Source of the DNA: Streptomyces sp. R44
GTDB lineage: Bacteria > Actinomycetota > Actinomycetes > Streptomycetales > Streptomycetaceae
NCBI RefSeq assembly: GCF_041053105.1
Contig: NZ_CP163444.1
Location: forward strand, 6,976,501-7,040,500
Direction: 5' to 3'
Length of the DNA stretch: 64,000 bases
The position numbers were made by a program, and so were the translations under genes. This document shows positions 33,639 through 41,724 of the stretch, one piece after another. The notes below the pieces were generated by a model. That model was not told the origin of the DNA. It saw nothing but the letters and a program-made list of their open reading frames with translations, and made no database searches. Within the stretch, counting starts at the first letter, position 1, and every line of letters begins with the position of its first letter.

Positions 33639-34541
33639 ATGTACCCGATGGCTCCGCTCATCCGCACCGCCCTGAACACCACCGCACGCGTCGCCCCCGG
33701 CCCGGCCGGCCGCTGGGCCTTCCACCTCTTCGTCCGGCCGCTGGGCAGGGCGAAGGTGAGGCCGGAGGAGCAGGCGCTCCTCGCCGCCGCCCGCACCGGG
33801 ACCCTCCGCGTCCGGGGCAAGGAGGTCGTCACGTACGCCTGGGGCGACGGCCGGCGGCCCGTCCTCCTCGTCCACGGCTGGTCCTCCCGCGCCTCACGGC
33901 TCGGCGCCTTCGCCGAGGAGCTGCTCGCGCGCGGGTACAGCCCGGTCGCCTTCGACGGACCCGGCCACGGGGAGTCCTCCGGCAAGGCCACCAACATCGT
34001 CGAGTACCGGGAGATCATCCGGGAACTGCACGCCCGGCACGGCGACTTCGAGGCGGTCGTCGCCCACTCCTTCGGCGTCCTCGCCTCGCTCTTCGCCCTC
34101 CGCGACGGCGTCCGCACGGCCCGCTTCGTGGGCCTCGGCGGCGTCGGCTCCTTCGCCATGCTCATGGAGGGCTTCCGGGCCGGACTCGGCCTGGACCAGC
34201 GGGTGGTGCGGGCCATGCGCGGGTACGTCGAGGGGCACCTCGCCCCCGGCGAACCGGGCGTCTGGGACCGCTTCGGCGCCGACCACGCGCCCGGCGAACT
34301 CGGCGCGCCCGTCCTGCTGTTCCACGACGAGGGCGACGACATGGTGCCCCTGGCCCAGGCGCGGTTCCTCGCCCGGACCCACCGCGAGCGGGGCCGGCTC
34401 GTCGTCACCCGCGGACTCGGCCACCGGCGCATCCTCACGGACGCGGACGTCGTGGCCGAGGCGGTGGAGTTCGTGACCGCCGGCTCCGTCACGGAACCGG
34501 CGGTCACGACACGCGAGGGAGTCAGCTCGACGGCGTCGTGA
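33639..34541 (+). CDS. Alpha/beta hydrolase
   Basis: This 300-residue serine hydrolase has the oxyanion segment LVHGWSSRASR (about 71-81), VAFDGPGHGESSGK and the nucleophile elbow VVAHSFGVLAS (Ser about residue 148). The acid is in LLFHDEGDDMVPL and the catalytic His in GLGHRRIL. No signal peptide is seen, so it is cytoplasmic. The substrate (ester, lactone or xenobiotic) is unknown. Control by the nearby TetR protein is suggested by a shared site. Its last 20 bases overlap the convergent RCC1 gene. Confidence 0.9.
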   Translation: MYPMAPLIRTALNTTARVAPGPAGRWAFHLFVRPLGRAKVRPEEQALLAAARTGTLRVRGKEVVTYAWGDGRRPVLLVHGWSSRASRLGAFAEELLARGYSPVAFDGPGHGESSGKATNIVEYREIIRELHARHGDFEAVVAHSFGVLASLFALRDGVRTARFVGLGGVGSFAMLMEGFRAGLGLDQRVVRAMRGYVEGHLAPGEPGVWDRFGADHAPGELGAPVLLFHDEGDDMVPLAQARFLARTHRERGRLVVTRGLGHRRILTDADVVAEAVEFVTAGSVTEPAVTTREGVSSTAS

Positions 34542-36282
34542 TCGTCGCCGCGTTGTTGCCCGTCCGGGGATCGGGGGTGGAGGCGGTGGCCGAGGCCCCG
34601 TTGGTGACGGCCGCCTTCGAGCGCACCACCACCTTGAGCGTGAGGGTCGCCGTGCCGCCTGCGGCCAGGGGGCCGAAGCGGCAGGTCACGGTGTCCGTAC
34701 TGCCCACCGCCGGGGTGTCGCACGTGCCCGAGGACGGGGTGGCCGAGGTGAAGCGGACGGTGGCGGGGAGGCTGTCGGTGAGGACCACGTCCTCCGCCGC
34801 GGTCGGGCCGTGGTTGCGGACACGGACCGTGTAGGTGAGCGTGCCGCCGTCGGCCACCGGCTCCGGGCTCGCCGCGATCGACGTCGCCAGGTCGGCGAGC
34901 GGCCGGGACACGGCGATGGTGTGCGCGTCGCCGGCGGAGATCGACGTGACACCTTCGAGGTACCGCAGGCAGGGCGAGGTCTGGCCGATGGCGCAGACCC
35001 GGAACGGCGTGTGGCGCTCCAGCTCGGTGCCGTCGCCGAGCTGGCCGTAGGCGTTGAAGCCCCAGGCGCGGACGGAGCCGTCGGTGCGCAGCGCGAGGCT
35101 GTGATAGCCGGAGACGCCGCCGGCGACGGCCGAGACCCCGGTCAGATGGCCCGAGCAGCCGCCCGGCGCGCAGACCTGGACCGGGACCCGCCGGTTCGTG
35201 ACGGTGCCGTCGCCGAGCTGGCCGTAGATGTTGTTGCCCCAGGCCACGGCGGTGCCGTCGGCGCGGGCGGCCAGGGTGTGGAACGCGCCCGCGGCCACGG
35301 ACCTCACGCCCGTCAGGTACGAGGTGCACGGCGCGGTCTGCCCGATCGCGCAGACCGGCGCGGGGGCGGCGGCCTGGCCACCGGTGCCGTCGCCGAGCGC
35401 GTCGCCGTAGCCCCAGGCGGTGACCGAGCCGGTGGAGAGCGCCGCGACGCTGTGGTAGATGCCGGCCGCCACGGAGACGGCGTCGTACACGTCGTTGACG
35501 AACACCGGGCCGGGCCGCGGTGTGGTCGTGCCGTCGCCGATCTGACCGTTGCCGTTGTAGCCCCAGGCGGTGACGAAGCCGTCGGAGCGCAGCGCGAGGG
35601 TGTGCTGATAGCCGGCGGCGACGCGGGTGATGCCCGTCAGGTACGAGGTGCAGGGAGCGGTGCTCCCGACGGCGCAGACCCGGACGGGTGTCAGCCCGTC
35701 CGTGAGTGTGCCGTCGCCGAGCAGGCCCCCCGCGCCCCAGGACACCACGGTCCCGTCGGCGAGCAGGGCGAGGCTGTGGTTGTCGCCGGCGGCGACGGCG
35801 GCGACACCCTTCAGGAAGGACGCGCACGGCGCGGGTTCGCCGACGGCGCAGACCTGGACGGGGGTGTCCCGGTCGTTCCTGCTGCCGTCGCCGAGCTGAC
35901 CGCTGCCGTTGGACCCCCAGGCGACGACCGTGCCGTCCTCGCGCAGCGCGACGTTGTGCCCGCCGCCGCCCGCGACCTGCACGAACCTGTCGAGTGGCGT
36001 GGTGCAGGTGACGTTCCCGCAGGCCCGCCCGGGAACCAGTTGCGAACCCGTGGTGCTGCCGTCGCCGAGCTGGCCGCGCCCGTTGCTCCCCCAGGTCAGG
36101 ACGGTGCCCGGCGGGGCCGTACGGATGTCCCGTGCCCCCGCGCTGTCGGCGTGCGCGGGGGACGGGGCGGACAGGCCGGGGCCGGGCAGCAGCAGGGCGG
36201 AGGCCAGGGCGGCCACGACGGCGAGTCGTCTTCGCGGGCGTGGTCCCCGGCGGGCGCCGGGCGGGGTGTCCGGGACGGACAT
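34522..36282 (-). CDS. Secreted RCC1-repeat beta-propeller protein with DUF11 domain
   Basis: This is a 586-residue exported protein. The signal peptide spans about residues 1-45 (LAVVAALASALLLPGPGL). Seven RCC1 repeats follow, each with the pattern WGxNxxGQLGDG (for example VAWGSNGSGQLGDG and VRAWGFNAYGQLGDG), enough for one seven-bladed propeller. The C-terminus (about 460-580) is a DUF11/conserved-repeat Ig-like domain (YTVRVRNHGPTAAEDVVLTDSLP). RCC1 in eukaryotes is a Ran exchange factor; bacterial secreted versions are thought to bind other proteins. ATG 36282 is preceded by GAGAGGAGC. Confidence 0.92.
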   Translation of the reverse strand: MSVPDTPPGARRGPRPRRRLAVVAALASALLLPGPGLSAPSPAHADSAGARDIRTAPPGTVLTWGSNGRGQLGDGSTTGSQLVPGRACGNVTCTTPLDRFVQVAGGGGHNVALREDGTVVAWGSNGSGQLGDGSRNDRDTPVQVCAVGEPAPCASFLKGVAAVAAGDNHSLALLADGTVVSWGAGGLLGDGTLTDGLTPVRVCAVGSTAPCTSYLTGITRVAAGYQHTLALRSDGFVTAWGYNGNGQIGDGTTTPRPGPVFVNDVYDAVSVAAGIYHSVAALSTGSVTAWGYGDALGDGTGGQAAAPAPVCAIGQTAPCTSYLTGVRSVAAGAFHTLAARADGTAVAWGNNIYGQLGDGTVTNRRVPVQVCAPGGCSGHLTGVSAVAGGVSGYHSLALRTDGSVRAWGFNAYGQLGDGTELERHTPFRVCAIGQTSPCLRYLEGVTSISAGDAHTIAVSRPLADLATSIAASPEPVADGGTLTYTVRVRNHGPTAAEDVVLTDSLPATVRFTSATPSSGTCDTPAVGSTDTVTCRFGPLAAGGTATLTLKVVVRSKAAVTNGASATASTPDPRTGNNAATITTPSS

Positions 36283-36397
36283 ACGCGCTCCTCTCAGCGG
36301 GCGGACCGGACCGCGGGCGGGAGTGCAGGCGGTTCCGGCCGACCCGCTCACCATGCGGGCGCGCTCGGGAGCGTGCGTACGCGCGACACCTGGCCTT

Positions 36398-36414
36398 CAC
36401 TCGATCAGCGAGTG
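36398..36414. promoter_or_regulatory. Palindrome upstream of the RCC1 gene
   Basis: CACTCG (36398-36403) and CGAGTG (36409-36414) are perfect arms around ATCAG, 116 bases before the RCC1 start. It is an operator or a short hairpin. The remaining 260-bp gap to the TetR gene shows no other element. Confidence 0.4.
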
Positions 36415-36542
36415 CGCCGTAGCCGGGCGGGCGGCCCGGGGTGCGGTGGGCGCGGGGACGTGAGAGGAAGGAGCCTTGGGACGAGCCCGGCCGGGCGGCC
36501 CCGGCTCGGTGTCACGGACCGGCCCGGCCTGGTGGGCTCGGC

Positions 36543-37214
36543 TCAGGCCTCGTCGGTGAGCGCCGCCCGGCCCTGGTCCGTCGCCGAGGCGAGCAGCCGT
36601 GCCGTGATGCCCCGTTCGGCGCGGGCGTACGAGCCGGGGTCGCCGAAGAGGACGGACTGCGCGTTGGCCGCCTCCATGAGCGCGATCACCTCGAAGGCCA
36701 GCTGCTCCACGTCCAGGTCCTCGGTGAAGTCCCCGACGGCACGCGCCTCCGTCAGGGCCCCCTCCACGTACGCGGTCCAGTCGCGGCGGGTCCCGGCGAC
36801 GGCGTCGTGGACCGGGCCCGTACGGGCGTCGAACTCGGCCGAGACCGCGTAGAAGAAGCAGCCGCCCGCGAAGACCCGCTCCGAGGAGTACGCGAGCCAG
36901 TTCCGGCACAGCTCGCTGACCCGCCGCGCGCCCGGCGGCAGGTCCTTCAGGGGCGCGACGACCCGGTCGGCGAAGACGGCGACGGCGGCCCTGACGGTCG
37001 CGAGCTGGAGCTCCTCCTTGGAGCCGAAGAGGGCGAAGACGCCGCTCTTGCTCAGCTCCAGCTCGGTCGCGATGCGTCCCAGGGACAGGCCTTCGAGGCC
37101 CTCGACCGAGGCGATGTCCATCGTCCGGCCGAGGACGAGCCGCCGGGTCTGGTTGCCCCGCTCGACGCGTCCGTCGGTCCTGGTGCCGGTGCCGCTTCCG
37201 GTGCTGCCGCTCAT
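36543..37214 (-). CDS. TetR/AcrR-family transcriptional regulator
   Basis: This 223-residue repressor-type protein has an N-terminal helix-turn-helix (about residues 35-75; LSLGRIATELELSKSGVFALFGSKEELQ) and a C-terminal ligand-binding domain with WLAYSSERVFAGGCFF, typical of the TetR_C_6-like group. A palindrome (GCACGACCGTGC) lies 18 bases upstream of its start and fits autoregulation. A related site stands before the alpha/beta hydrolase 3 kb away. The ligand is unknown. Confidence 0.92.
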   Translation of the reverse strand: MSGSTGSGTGTRTDGRVERGNQTRRLVLGRTMDIASVEGLEGLSLGRIATELELSKSGVFALFGSKEELQLATVRAAVAVFADRVVAPLKDLPPGARRVSELCRNWLAYSSERVFAGGCFFYAVSAEFDARTGPVHDAVAGTRRDWTAYVEGALTEARAVGDFTEDLDVEQLAFEVIALMEAANAQSVLFGDPGSYARAERGITARLLASATDQGRAALTDEA

Positions 37215-37232
37215 GACCCCATCGTACTGAAC

Positions 37233-37244
37233 GCACGACCGTGC
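37233..37244. promoter_or_regulatory. Autoregulatory operator candidate of the TetR gene
   Basis: GCACGACCGTGC has arms GCACG and CGTGC around AC. Its first ten bases match the complement of 33589-33598 upstream of the hydrolase gene. Confidence 0.55.
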
Positions 37245-37266
37245 GGAAATCTTCGCGCTCCGGGGG

Positions 37267-38061
37267 CTATCCCGCCCGCTCTCCCGGGTCCCGCCGCTCC
37301 GACGGGGCGAGCAGCAGCACCTCCAGGGCCCGCGCGCAGGCCCGCGCCTGGGCCAGGTACCAGTCGAGCCGCGCGTCGGTGATCAGCTCGGGCGTCGAGC
37401 GGACCGCGAGCGCGAACCGGGCGTGCCCCGTGCGTTCCAGGACCGGCACGGCCACCGTCCGCACCCCATGGGCCGACTCGCCGTCGTTGAGGGCGTATCC
37501 CGCCTCCCGTACCCGCGCCAATTCGGCGGCCAGGGCGGGAGGTTCGACGATGGTCCGCTCCGTGAACGCGTACAGCGGCGGCAGCGAGCGCGGGCCGGCC
37601 TCGCCCGCCCGCGGCCAGGCGAGGAGCACCTTCCCGAGCGCCGTCGAGTGCAGCGGCCGGCGCAGCCCCACCTTCGGGGTCACCGAACCGCCCGCCACGA
37701 TCACGGCGTGCGGACCGCTCCGCAGCGCCAAGTCGGCCGTCGCGCCCGTCCGTTCGGCCAGATCCGAGAGCTCGGGCGCGGCCAGGTGCAGCCCCCGCTG
37801 GTGGTACGAGAGGCGGCCCAGCTCGGTCATCGCCGGACCGAGACGGTAGCGCGCGGTCCGGGCGTCCTGCTCCAGGAAGCCCGCGCCCAGCAGGGTGCGG
37901 GCCAGGCGGTGCGCCGTGGAGGTGGAGAGCCCGAGCCGGCGCGCGAGGTCGGAGGCGCTCAGGTCGGGCCCGTTGTCGTGGAAACAGTGCAGCACGTCCA
38001 GTGCGCGGCGGACCGCCTGGGCGCCCGCCGGGGGTCGGACGATGCCGGCCTCGGTCGTCAT
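37267..38061 (-). CDS. IclR-family transcriptional regulator
   Basis: This 264-residue protein has an N-terminal winged helix (about 12-70; LDVLHCFHDNGPDLSASDLARRLGLSTSTAHRLARTL) and a C-terminal IclR effector domain (about 80-255; LRRPLHSTALGKVLLAW). The ATG at 38061 was chosen over an upstream start that extends into the operator region. It is divergent from the desulfurisation operon, with two matched palindromes between them, so it is the probable regulator of that operon. The effector is unknown; a sulfur metabolite is plausible. Confidence 0.92.
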   Translation of the reverse strand: MTTEAGIVRPPAGAQAVRRALDVLHCFHDNGPDLSASDLARRLGLSTSTAHRLARTLLGAGFLEQDARTARYRLGPAMTELGRLSYHQRGLHLAAPELSDLAERTGATADLALRSGPHAVIVAGGSVTPKVGLRRPLHSTALGKVLLAWPRAGEAGPRSLPPLYAFTERTIVEPPALAAELARVREAGYALNDGESAHGVRTVAVPVLERTGHARFALAVRSTPELITDARLDWYLAQARACARALEVLLLAPSERRDPGERAG

Positions 38062-38097
38062 AGGGTTCGCTCCCCGTGGGTGATCGGGTCCCCACGC

Positions 38098-38180
38098 TCC
38101 CACATGGCGGGAGCCGAATCAGGCTCCGGGCAAGGTCGGAAACACTCCGTTCATACGCAATCCCACATCGTGGGAGCCGA
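38098..38180. promoter_or_regulatory. Pair of 20-bp palindromic sites between iclR and the sulfur operon
   Basis: The site at 38161-38180 reads TCCCACATCGTGGGAGCCGA, with perfect TCCCAC/GTGGGA arms. The site at 38098-38117 reads TCCCACATGGCGGGAGCCGA, with one arm mismatch. They start 63 bases apart, about six DNA turns, which places them on the same face of the helix. They lie 37-119 bases from the IclR start and 81-163 bases before the leader peptide. Confidence 0.7.
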
Positions 38181-38260
38181 GTTGTGGGCGGTGGAACAAC
38201 CGTGGCAAGGTTCCGGCCAACACACCACGGCGGCACCGAGCCGGAAGGAGCAGGCCCGCG

Positions 38261-38344
38261 ATGAACGCACGACACGTACCGCTCGCCCTCACCCGGCGCC
38301 GCCACATCGACCTGGCACGCGTCACCGGCACCGGCTGTCGCTGA
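38261..38344 (+). CDS. Cysteine-containing leader peptide of the sulfur operon
   Basis: This is a 27-residue open frame with a strong ribosome site (GGAAGGAG, 38243-38250). The peptide contains LTRRRHIDLARV and ends GTGCR, with Cys as the penultimate residue. This matches the short 'putative leader peptide' class (RRHIDL ... C) found before sulfur-assimilation genes in Streptomyces. In mycobacteria Cys-rich upstream frames make translation respond to cysteine supply. I infer a similar sensor here for the desulfinase/Ssu genes that begin 390 bases downstream. Confidence 0.8.
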   Translation: MNARHVPLALTRRRHIDLARVTGTGCR

Positions 38345-38733
38345 CACCCGCCCCGACCCGACACCGGCTCCAGGACGTCACCGACTCCAGGCCGACACCA
38401 GGCTCCGGTAGGACACCGGCTCCGGTCCGACACCGGCTCCAGCCGAACATCCGGCTCCGGTCCGACACCGGCCCCGGCCCGACGTCCGGCCTGACCTGAG
38501 GTCCCGCCTGACCTGAGGTCCTGCCCCGGCCGGCTCCCGGCCATCGCCGGCGCGTCCGGCCGTGGCTTTCGAGCCACGCCGTCGGGACCGGACACGCCGA
38601 GAGCGCCACGCGCCCACGCCCACCGGCGTCCTGCCGGTCCACCGTGGCCGCCGGCCTTCTCGGACGAGCCTTCCTCCACCCAGGCCGTGCCCCGCCCGAC
38701 TCTCCCGATCCACCACATCCCGGGATGCCCTCC
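38345..38733 (+). other. Repeat-rich leader between Cys peptide and desulfinase gene
   Basis: The first part (about 38354-38490) consists of eight degenerate 16-19-bp units built on CCGACACCGGCTCC. A 17-base unit containing CTGACCTGAGGTCC then occurs twice (about 38490-38525). At 38561-38578 CGTGGCT and AGCCACG form a perfect seven-pair hairpin with a stable TTCG loop. No long coding frame with family features is present. The layout suits an attenuator controlled by the leader peptide, but that is inference. Confidence 0.55.
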
Positions 38734-39786
38734 ATGACGTACGCCCGCGTGCCCGACACGCTCTGGTTCACCCGCTGCCCCGTCCCCACCGCCACCGGCG
38801 TCGCCGCCGACCGCGGCTGGCTGGCGGGGGAGTTCGCCCCCGACGGCATCGCCGTCCGCTCGCTCCAGGACGCCGAACCCGGCGCCGACCGCGCCACCCA
38901 CTTCACCCACGCCCTGCCCGGCCTCTTCCGCGAAGGCGGCAACGTGCCCGCGCTGTGGGCCCGTTCGCGCGGCGAGCGCACCCGGCTCGTCGGGCTCACC
39001 TGGATCGAGGAGCGCCAGGTGGTGCTCGTCGCCCCCGGCTCCCCGGTGCGCGGGGCCGCCGCCTTGCGCGGACTGCGGCTCGCCGTGCCGCGCCACTCCG
39101 TGCCCATCGACTTCTGGCGGGCGATGGCCCTGCGCGGCTTCGAGGGCGTCCTGGCCTCGGCCGGGTACGGACTCGGCGACGCCGTCCTCGTCGACGTACC
39201 GGCCGACGGCCATCAGGGCCAGTGGGCGGCCGAGCTCGACGCCCTGCGCCGGGGCGAGGTCGACGCCGTCTACGTGAAGGGGGCCCTCGCCGTCGAGGCG
39301 GCCCGCCGCGCCGGCGCCGAGGTGGCCGTCGAGCTCGACGAACTGCCCGACCCCGCGCACCGCGTCAACAACGGCACCCCGCGCCCCCTCACCGTCCACC
39401 AGGACCTCCTGGACGACCACCCCGAGCTCGTGGCGCGCTTCCTCGCCGTACTGCTCCGCGCCGCCGACTGGGCCGCGGGCGAGCCCGACGAGGTCGCCCG
39501 CATCCTCGGCGCCGAGACCGGGGCGGGCGCCGAGGGCGTCGCGGGCGCCTACCGGCCCGGCACCCACCGCACCCTCCACCCGGACCTGTCCGGCACCCGG
39601 CTCGACCTGCTCGCCCGGCAGGAGGAGGCCCTGCGCGCCCACGGCTTCCTGCCCGAGGCGGTGGACGTACGGGCCTGGACCGACCCGGAACCCCTGCGCC
39701 GCGCCCACCAGATCGCGGCCGCCGCGCAGGACCCGACCGCGCAGGACCCGACCGCCCCGGAACCGACCGCCCAGCCCGTCCCGTAA
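38734..39786 (+). CDS. DszB-like sulfinate desulfinase / SsuA-like protein without signal peptide
   Basis: This 350-residue cytoplasmic protein has the fold of an ABC solute-binding protein but no signal peptide. It resembles DszB, which cleaves an aromatic sulfinate to release sulfite. The DszB catalytic residues as I remember them (Cys27 in NCPVP, His60 in VHFT, Arg70 ten residues later before GG) are all matched: FTRCPVP gives Cys15, THFT gives His56, and FREGG gives Arg66. The start may be 38734 or the ATG at 38725. A run of 15-bp repeats forms the C-terminal tail. It heads an operon with SsuACB and SsuD, which fits sulfur scavenging. Confidence 0.75.
   Translation: MTYARVPDTLWFTRCPVPTATGVAADRGWLAGEFAPDGIAVRSLQDAEPGADRATHFTHALPGLFREGGNVPALWARSRGERTRLVGLTWIEERQVVLVAPGSPVRGAAALRGLRLAVPRHSVPIDFWRAMALRGFEGVLASAGYGLGDAVLVDVPADGHQGQWAAELDALRRGEVDAVYVKGALAVEAARRAGAEVAVELDELPDPAHRVNNGTPRPLTVHQDLLDDHPELVARFLAVLLRAADWAAGEPDEVARILGAETGAGAEGVAGAYRPGTHRTLHPDLSGTRLDLLARQEEALRAHGFLPEAVDVRAWTDPEPLRRAHQIAAAAQDPTAQDPTAPEPTAQPVP
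39724..39768. repeat. 15-bp tandem repeat at the desulfinase C-terminus
   Basis: GCGCAGGACCCGACC occurs at 39724 and 39739, followed by a diverged copy at 39754, encoding AQDPT-AQDPT-APEPT. Unit size and position at the 3' end of the gene parallel the PVPTT repeat of the dehydrogenase at 4738. Confidence 0.9.
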
Positions 39787-39871
39787 CACCCGCCTCGCAC
39801 CCCCCGCCCCCGCCCCACCTGCCCCGCATCCCCCCCCCCCCACCCGCACCCGCTTCCGGAGGAAGACCGTC

Positions 39872-40879
39872 ATGCGCCCACTCACCCCGCTCGCCGCTCT
39901 GGCGGCCCTCGCCGCCCTCTCCACCGTCACCGCCTGCGGCGGCGCGGACGGCGGCGGCGACCCGAAGGGGAAGAAGGGCGGGGAGGCGACGGTCACCGTG
40001 CGCATCCCCGACCCCGGCAACGCCGGCGTCCTCGCCCGCGGCAAGAAGGACGGCAGCCTCGACAAGGCCCTCGCCGCCGTCGGTGCCAAGGTCGCCTGGA
40101 CCGGCAGCGCCGGACCCTTCGCCCCGGCCGCCCAGGCGATGAACGCCGACCAGCTGGACATCGCGACCGGCTCCATCACCTCCGGCATCACCTCCCTCTC
40201 GCAGAGCCCCGGCTTCGCCTTCTTCACCGCCACCGACCCCGACCCCGTCGGCGAGGGCATCCTCGTCCGCGAGGGCTCGGACATCACCTCCGTCCAGGAC
40301 CTCGTCGGCCGCAAGGTCGCCGTCAACAAGGGCGGCACCGGCGAGTACCTGCTCCTCAAGGCCCTCGCCAAGGCCGGGATCCCCGCCGACAAGGTCGAGC
40401 GCGTCTATCTCCGCCCCGACCAGACCGCCGCCGTCTTCAACGCCGGACAGGTCGACGCCTGGGCCGTCTGGTCCACGTACGCCGTCGCCGAGATCGGCAG
40501 CGGCAAGGCCCACTTCGTCGCCGACGGAACCGCCATCGGCTCCGACAACTACAGCCTCAACGCGGTCCGTTCGGACTTCGCCGCGCAGCACCCCCAGATC
40601 GTCAAGGCGCTCTACGCCTACCTCCACGAGCACAGCGCCAAGGAGAAGAAGAACCCCACCGCCTACCTCAACGTCTTCACCGACGCCGGCCCCACGGCCG
40701 TCAACGGCAAGGCCAAGGACGTCCAGATCGCCTTCACCGCCAAGGGCGGCACGGTCGACCCCATCGGCCCCGAGGACATCAAGCGCTTCGAGACCGTGGC
40801 GCGCTTCTACGCCGACCAGAAGGTCACCCCGAACCAGGTCGACATCGCCGCCCACCTCCTCGACGTCGAGAAGCTGTGA
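39872..40879 (+). CDS. ssuA: Aliphatic sulfonate ABC transporter substrate-binding lipoprotein
   Basis: This 335-residue exported lipoprotein has a signal with lipobox VTAC (Cys22). The mature protein is an SsuA/TauA-type binding protein: TVRIPDPGNAGVLA, QLDIATGSITSG, LVGRKVAVNKGGTGEYLLLKAL and VDAWAVWSTYAVAE are typical of the group. RBS GGAGG at 39857-39861 precedes the ATG. A 12-C run (39830-39841) lies just before. It delivers sulfonates or related organosulfur compounds to the following permease. Confidence 0.9.
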   Translation: MRPLTPLAALAALAALSTVTACGGADGGGDPKGKKGGEATVTVRIPDPGNAGVLARGKKDGSLDKALAAVGAKVAWTGSAGPFAPAAQAMNADQLDIATGSITSGITSLSQSPGFAFFTATDPDPVGEGILVREGSDITSVQDLVGRKVAVNKGGTGEYLLLKALAKAGIPADKVERVYLRPDQTAAVFNAGQVDAWAVWSTYAVAEIGSGKAHFVADGTAIGSDNYSLNAVRSDFAAQHPQIVKALYAYLHEHSAKEKKNPTAYLNVFTDAGPTAVNGKAKDVQIAFTAKGGTVDPIGPEDIKRFETVARFYADQKVTPNQVDIAAHLLDVEKL

Positions 40880-41724
40880 TGACGGCCGCCACCGAGGAGC
40901 AGGAACGGCCGGAGGGGCTCGTCGCACCGCGTCCACCCGTCCGCCGCGCCCGCTCCCGCACCTACGCCGTCACCGTCCGCGCGCTCGGCCCGTTCGCCCT
41001 GCTCGCCCTGTGGTGGGCCTCCTCCGCCACCGGCCTCCTCACCCCCGACGTCCTCGCCTCGCCCGCACAAGTCATCGACGCGGTGGGTGAGTTGTGGGGG
41101 AACGGGCAGCTGCCCGACGCGCTCGCCACCTCCCTCACCCGCTCCGGCCTCGGTCTGGTCATCGGCCTCGCCGCCGGACTGACCCTCGGCATCACCACCG
41201 GCTTCACCCGGCTCGGCGACGAACTCCTCGACTCCTCCCTCCAGACCCTCCGCACCATCCCCTTCCTCTCCCTCGTCCCCCTCTTCATGGTCTGGTTCGG
41301 GATCAACGAGACCGCGAAGATCCTGCTCATCGCCGTCGCCACCACCTTCCCGATGTACGTCTCCACCACCGGCGGCGTCCGCAACACCGACCGCAAACTC
41401 GTCGAGGCCATGCGCAGCTTCGGTCTCGGCCGGCTCGCGATCGTCCGCCAGGTGGTCCTCCCCGGCGCCCTGCCCTCGCTCCTCGCCGGACTGCGGCTCT
41501 CCATGACCCTGAGCGTCATCGCGCTGATCGCTGCCGAGGAGATCAACGCCACCGAGGGCATCGGCTATCTGATGTCCCAGGCCCAGAGCTACGCCCGCAC
41601 CGACATCCTCGCCGTCTGCATCCTCGTCTACGGACTCCTCGGCCTCGCCGCCGACGTGTTCGTCCGCGGCCTGGAGCGGATCCTCATGCCCTGGCGCACC
41701 GCCGGACCGGGAGGGACGAAATGA
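40879..41724 (+). CDS. ssuC: Aliphatic sulfonate ABC transporter permease
   Basis: This 281-residue BPD_transp_1 permease has six or so helices. The cytoplasmic EAA motif reads VEAMRSFGLGRLAIVRQVVLPGALP (given as residues about 176-200). LALWWASSATGLLTPDVLASP and FLSLVPLFMVWFGI are typical of SsuC. The ATG at 40879 overlaps the SsuA stop (TGATG); a GTG three bases upstream is also possible. It is coupled to the ATPase gene by ATGA. Confidence 0.93.
   Translation: MTAATEEQERPEGLVAPRPPVRRARSRTYAVTVRALGPFALLALWWASSATGLLTPDVLASPAQVIDAVGELWGNGQLPDALATSLTRSGLGLVIGLAAGLTLGITTGFTRLGDELLDSSLQTLRTIPFLSLVPLFMVWFGINETAKILLIAVATTFPMYVSTTGGVRNTDRKLVEAMRSFGLGRLAIVRQVVLPGALPSLLAGLRLSMTLSVIALIAAEEINATEGIGYLMSQAQSYARTDILAVCILVYGLLGLAADVFVRGLERILMPWRTAGPGGTK

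Noticed and set aside
38734..39786. Desulfinase gene read as an ordinary ABC binding protein
   Set aside because: It has no signal peptide and shows the Cys/His/Arg pattern of DszB. An exported binding protein (39872) is already encoded next to it.
39830..39841. Second poly-C run (12 C) as a contingency locus
   Set aside because: It lies between genes, upstream of the ssuA ribosome site, and cannot change a reading frame; an effect on spacing is possible but nothing supports it.
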